From JACQFK01 sp035644495 (GTDB lineage Bacteria; Planctomycetota; MHYJ01; JACPRB01): DNA of 23,991 bases. Each line of letters starts with the position of its first letter. Within the stretch, counting starts at the first letter, position 1. The translations under genes were made by a program, and so were the position numbers. The stretch covers positions 1 to 23,991 of the forward strand of contig DASQOM010000230.1 of NCBI GenBank assembly GCA_035644495.1. Direction: 5' to 3'. Below, in pieces: positions 21,561 through 23,991 of the stretch. The notes under the pieces were generated by a model, which was given only the letters and a program-made list of their open reading frames with translations, ran no database searches and was not told the origin of the DNA.

Positions 21561-23991
21561 TTACTCCTGCACCTGCTGGCCCACGAGGCTGGCATAGAGG
21601 CCCGCCTTCCCGACGAGCTCGTCATGGCGGCCCTGCTCCACGACCGAGCCTGCGTCCAGGACCAGGATGCGGTCGGCGTTCCGGACCGTCGACAGACGGT
21701 GGGCGATGACGATCGTCGTCCGCCCGCGCGCCGCCTCCTGAAGGTTCTGCTGGATGGCCCGCTCCGACTCGTTGTCGAGGGCGGACGTGGCCTCGTCGAG
21801 GACGAGGATATCCGGCTTGCGCAGCAGGGCCCGCGCCAGGGCGATCCGCTGTCGCTGGCCGCCCGACATCGACATCCCGCGCTCGCCGACCTTCGTGTCG
21901 TAACCCATCGCCATGCCCGTGATGAAGTCGTGCGCGCCGGCGAGGCGGGCCGCCTCGACGATGCGGTCGAAGCCGACATCGGGGTCGCCCAGCGCGATGT
22001 TCTCCCGGATGGTGCCGGAGAAGAGGAACACCTCCTGCGGGACGACGCCGATGCGGCGGCGCAGCGCGCGGCGGTTCAGCGTGCGCAGGTCGTGCCCGTC
22101 GATCAGGAGGCGGCCTTTGGTCGGCGGATAGAGGCCGAGGATCAGCTTGGCCAGCGTCGATTTGCCGGACCCCGAACGGCCGACCACCGCCACGGTCTCC
22201 CCGGGATTCAGCTCGATCGTGACCCCGGCCAGCGTGGGCTTGTCCTGGCCGCTGGAGTACTTGAACATGACATGGTCGAACGTGATCCGCCCCTGCAGCG
22301 AGGGGAGGGTCAGCAGCGTGCGGCCGTCCTCCTCGGGCTTGGCGTCGAAGACGTCGTTCAGCCGGTCGAGGGCGTTGCCCACATCCTGCAGCTCGTCCCA
22401 GGCGTCGACGAGGCGCAGGATCGGCGCGATCACGCTGGCGGCCAGCGTCGTGAAGGCAAGCAGCTGGCCGACCGTCATCGCGCCCGCCATCACCTGCCGC
22501 GCGCCGTACCAGAGGAACAGGATGGCGCTCGAGGTCTGCAGGAACGCGGCGAGCGTGGACGACACCGTCTCAATCCGCGCGCCCTTCCGGGCGACGAGCA
22601 CCGACTCGACGAACTGCGTCTCCATCTTCCAGCGCACGGCTGGCTCGGTCGCCGTCGCCTTGACGGTGCCGATCCCGGTGAAGCTCTCGATCATCGTGCT
22701 CCAGGCGTCGGCGTGCTTGGTGAAGTGCTCCTGCCGGTTGCGCCGGATGGCCGGCGTGAAGGCCAGCATCAGGATCACGAACAGAGGCACGACGGCGAGG
22801 ACGACGAGCATCAGGCTCGTGTTGTAAAACGCCATCAGGCCGAAGTAGCCCAGCGCGAGGACCGTATCGAGGATGACGCCGGGGATGGTCCCCACCAGGG
22901 CCGCGCGGATCTTGTCGTTCTCGCCGACGCGCGAGATGACGTCGCCCACCCGTCTCAGGTCGAAGAATTTCATCGGCAGGCTGAGCACGTGCCGGAGGAA
23001 GTCGGAGACGAGGCGCGCGTTGGCGGCGGTCGAGACGTGGACGAGCAGGGCGCGGCGCACCGCCATGAGCAGCGCCTGGAAGACGGCGATGCCCAGCATG
23101 CCGGCGAGCAGCACGTTCAGCAGATCGGCGCCGGACGTGACGAGGACGCGGTCGAGGATCGTCTGCGTGAACAGCGGGATCCCCAGGCCGAGGATGCTCA
23201 GCAGGAGGGACGCGCCGAGCACCTCCGCCAGCAGCCCCGAATGGGGCCGGATCATCGGCCAGAAGCGGCGGAACGGGCTCTTGATCTTCTCGGTCGTCCC
23301 GAACTTCGCGGTCGGGACGAGCTCAAGGGCGCGGCCCGTCCAGCCGCGCTTGAACTCGTCGGCGGAGAGCCGTCGCAGCGCGATGCCGGGGTCGCCCACC
23401 AGCACGCCGCGCTTCGAAACCTCCCAGAGGACGATATAGTGGTACCCCTCCCAATGGACGATCGCCGGGAGCTGAACGTCCGAGAGCGCCTCATAGGACA
23501 GCTGCAGGCCGCGCGCGTGGAAGCCCAGGGTTTCCGCGGCCTGCGCGACGGACCACATCGTGGCGCCGTCGGCGTCGACGTTGGCCAGGTCGCGCATCCG
23601 GGCGACGCCGACCGGCGAGCCGTAGTACTCCGTGATCATCGCCATGCACGCGGCGCCGCAATCGGTCTCGTCGTGCTGGCGGACATAAGGGTACTTGCGC
23701 AGGAGCCGGCGCCAGAGCGGGGCCTGCACCGCCGTGGCCGCGGGGATCGAGGCCTCGGAGGCGTCGGCGTCGGGATCGACGAGATCGCGGGGCGCCTCGG
23801 TTCCGGCGGCGGCCTGGGACCGGTACAGCGCGGCGCGCTCCTCGAGGCGGGCGCGGAAGGCGGGGGAGGAGGTCAGGGCGCGGTCGAAGCCCGCCTTGCC
23901 CATCGAGTAGAGCTGGGAGTCGGTGACGGCGACGACGGTGGCGGCGCGCGCCGATCCGGTGAGCAGCGCGAGCTCGCCGAAGAACTCGCCG
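21561..23991 (-). CDS. Peptidase-containing ABC exporter with N-terminal cyclic-nucleotide-binding domain (5' end cut)
   Basis: The frame is open to the window edge, so the N-terminus is missing. The visible order is as follows. The end of a cNMP-binding domain (23904-23991) has the phosphate-binding cassette GEFFGELALLTGSARAATVV. A linker is followed by a C39 peptidase with YPYVRQHDETDCGAACMAM (catalytic Cys in DCGAAC), the His of GYHYIVLWEV and the Asp of VGDPG. A six-helix ABC transmembrane domain (about 23290-22370) precedes a nucleotide-binding domain with Walker A GRSGSGKST, signature SGGQRQR, Walker B ILVLDEATSALD and H-loop VIAHRL. C39 exporters cut double-glycine leaders and export the core, matching the three GG peptides nearby. 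HlyD follows 3 bases downstream. Cyclic nucleotide gating is inferred, since the rest of that domain is unseen. Confidence 0.93.
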   Translation of the reverse strand, partial: GEFFGELALLTGSARAATVVAVTDSQLYSMGKAGFDRALTSSPAFRARLEERAALYRSQAAAGTEAPRDLVDPDADASEASIPAATAVQAPLWRRLLRKYPYVRQHDETDCGAACMAMITEYYGSPVGVARMRDLANVDADGATMWSVAQAAETLGFHARGLQLSYEALSDVQLPAIVHWEGYHYIVLWEVSKRGVLVGDPGIALRRLSADEFKRGWTGRALELVPTAKFGTTEKIKSPFRRFWPMIRPHSGLLAEVLGASLLLSILGLGIPLFTQTILDRVLVTSGADLLNVLLAGMLGIAVFQALLMAVRRALLVHVSTAANARLVSDFLRHVLSLPMKFFDLRRVGDVISRVGENDKIRAALVGTIPGVILDTVLALGYFGLMAFYNTSLMLVVLAVVPLFVILMLAFTPAIRRNRQEHFTKHADAWSTMIESFTGIGTVKATATEPAVRWKMETQFVESVLVARKGARIETVSSTLAAFLQTSSAILFLWYGARQVMAGAMTVGQLLAFTTLAASVIAPILRLVDAWDELQDVGNALDRLNDVFDAKPEEDGRTLLTLPSLQGRITFDHVMFKYSSGQDKPTLAGVTIELNPGETVAVVGRSGSGKSTLAKLILGLYPPTKGRLLIDGHDLRTLNRRALRRRIGVVPQEVFLFSGTIRENIALGDPDVGFDRIVEAARLAGAHDFITGMAMGYDTKVGERGMSMSGGQRQRIALARALLRKPDILVLDEATSALDNESERAIQQNLQEAARGRTTIVIAHRLSTVRNADRILVLDAGSVVEQGRHDELVGKAGLYASLVGQQVQE

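Noticed and set aside
1..23991. CRISPR arrays, insertion sequences, rRNA and complete tRNA genes
   Set aside because: No regularly spaced repeats, transposase motifs, terminal inverted repeats or complete cloverleaf were seen on reading both strands.

Overview
The window is high-G+C bacterial chromosomal DNA with tightly packed genes, many 4-base stop/start overlaps and clear Shine-Dalgarno sites. Gene content points to a diderm from an uncultured lineage. Two putative outer-membrane barrels end in Phe, there is a lipoprotein, and several proteins carry zinc ribbons or HEAT-like repeats. A DUF1570-like HExxH peptidase with a C-terminal PDZ domain and very short N-terminal signal segments also fit. 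This mix is most reminiscent of Planctomycetota or nearby phyla (inference; no marker gene settles it).

Layout. 1-137: 3' end of a group II intron (domains V and VI). 138-3431 (+): an internally deleted DUF1801 remnant, an outer-membrane barrel, a bacilliredoxin-like protein (YtxJ family), purK, and a purE carrying a second, degenerate PurE domain. 3440-5796: a zinc-ribbon/membrane/HEAT protein (-), a small conserved hypothetical (+), and a hypothetical plus a Maf nucleotide pyrophosphatase (-). 5795-6808: a tRNA-dihydrouridine synthase whose start codon shares a CATG palindrome with maf. 6875-7562: a decayed HEAT-repeat gene. 7668-8051: a zinc-ribbon protein (-) with a strong terminator. 8131-9943 (+): the peptidase and a lipoprotein. 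9927-10803 (-): two receiver-like proteins lacking the phosphorylatable Asp, with a good sigma-70 promoter. 10946-11653 (-): a Pro-rich membrane protein. 11718-15191 (+): uppP and ftsK, then a strong terminator. 15445-16748 (+): an outer-membrane barrel and a frameshifted DUF2846-like lipoprotein. 16803-17786 (+): a PATAN/DUF4388 protein with an Arg/Pro-rich tail.

The most interesting part is 17783-23991, a candidate peptide-export system. Three tandem genes encode 60-63-residue peptides with matching 24-residue, lysine-rich leaders ending in Gly-Gly. They are followed by a cytoplasmic parvulin-like protein that lacks the usual active-site histidines. Converging on them are a HlyD-type adaptor and a large ABC exporter with a C39 peptidase domain, preceded by a cyclic-nucleotide-binding-like domain that is cut by the window end. 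A cysteine-cluster protein diverges from the peptide promoter. The simplest model is that the C39 domain cuts after GG and the ABC/HlyD pair exports the Pro-rich cores. The PPIase-like protein may hold the precursors, and a nucleotide or other ligand may gate export. The peptides' function, and whether they are modified, cannot be told from sequence alone.

Housekeeping genes (purK/purE, maf, dus, uppP, ftsK) look intact. Two accessory genes are broken and one has lost its middle.
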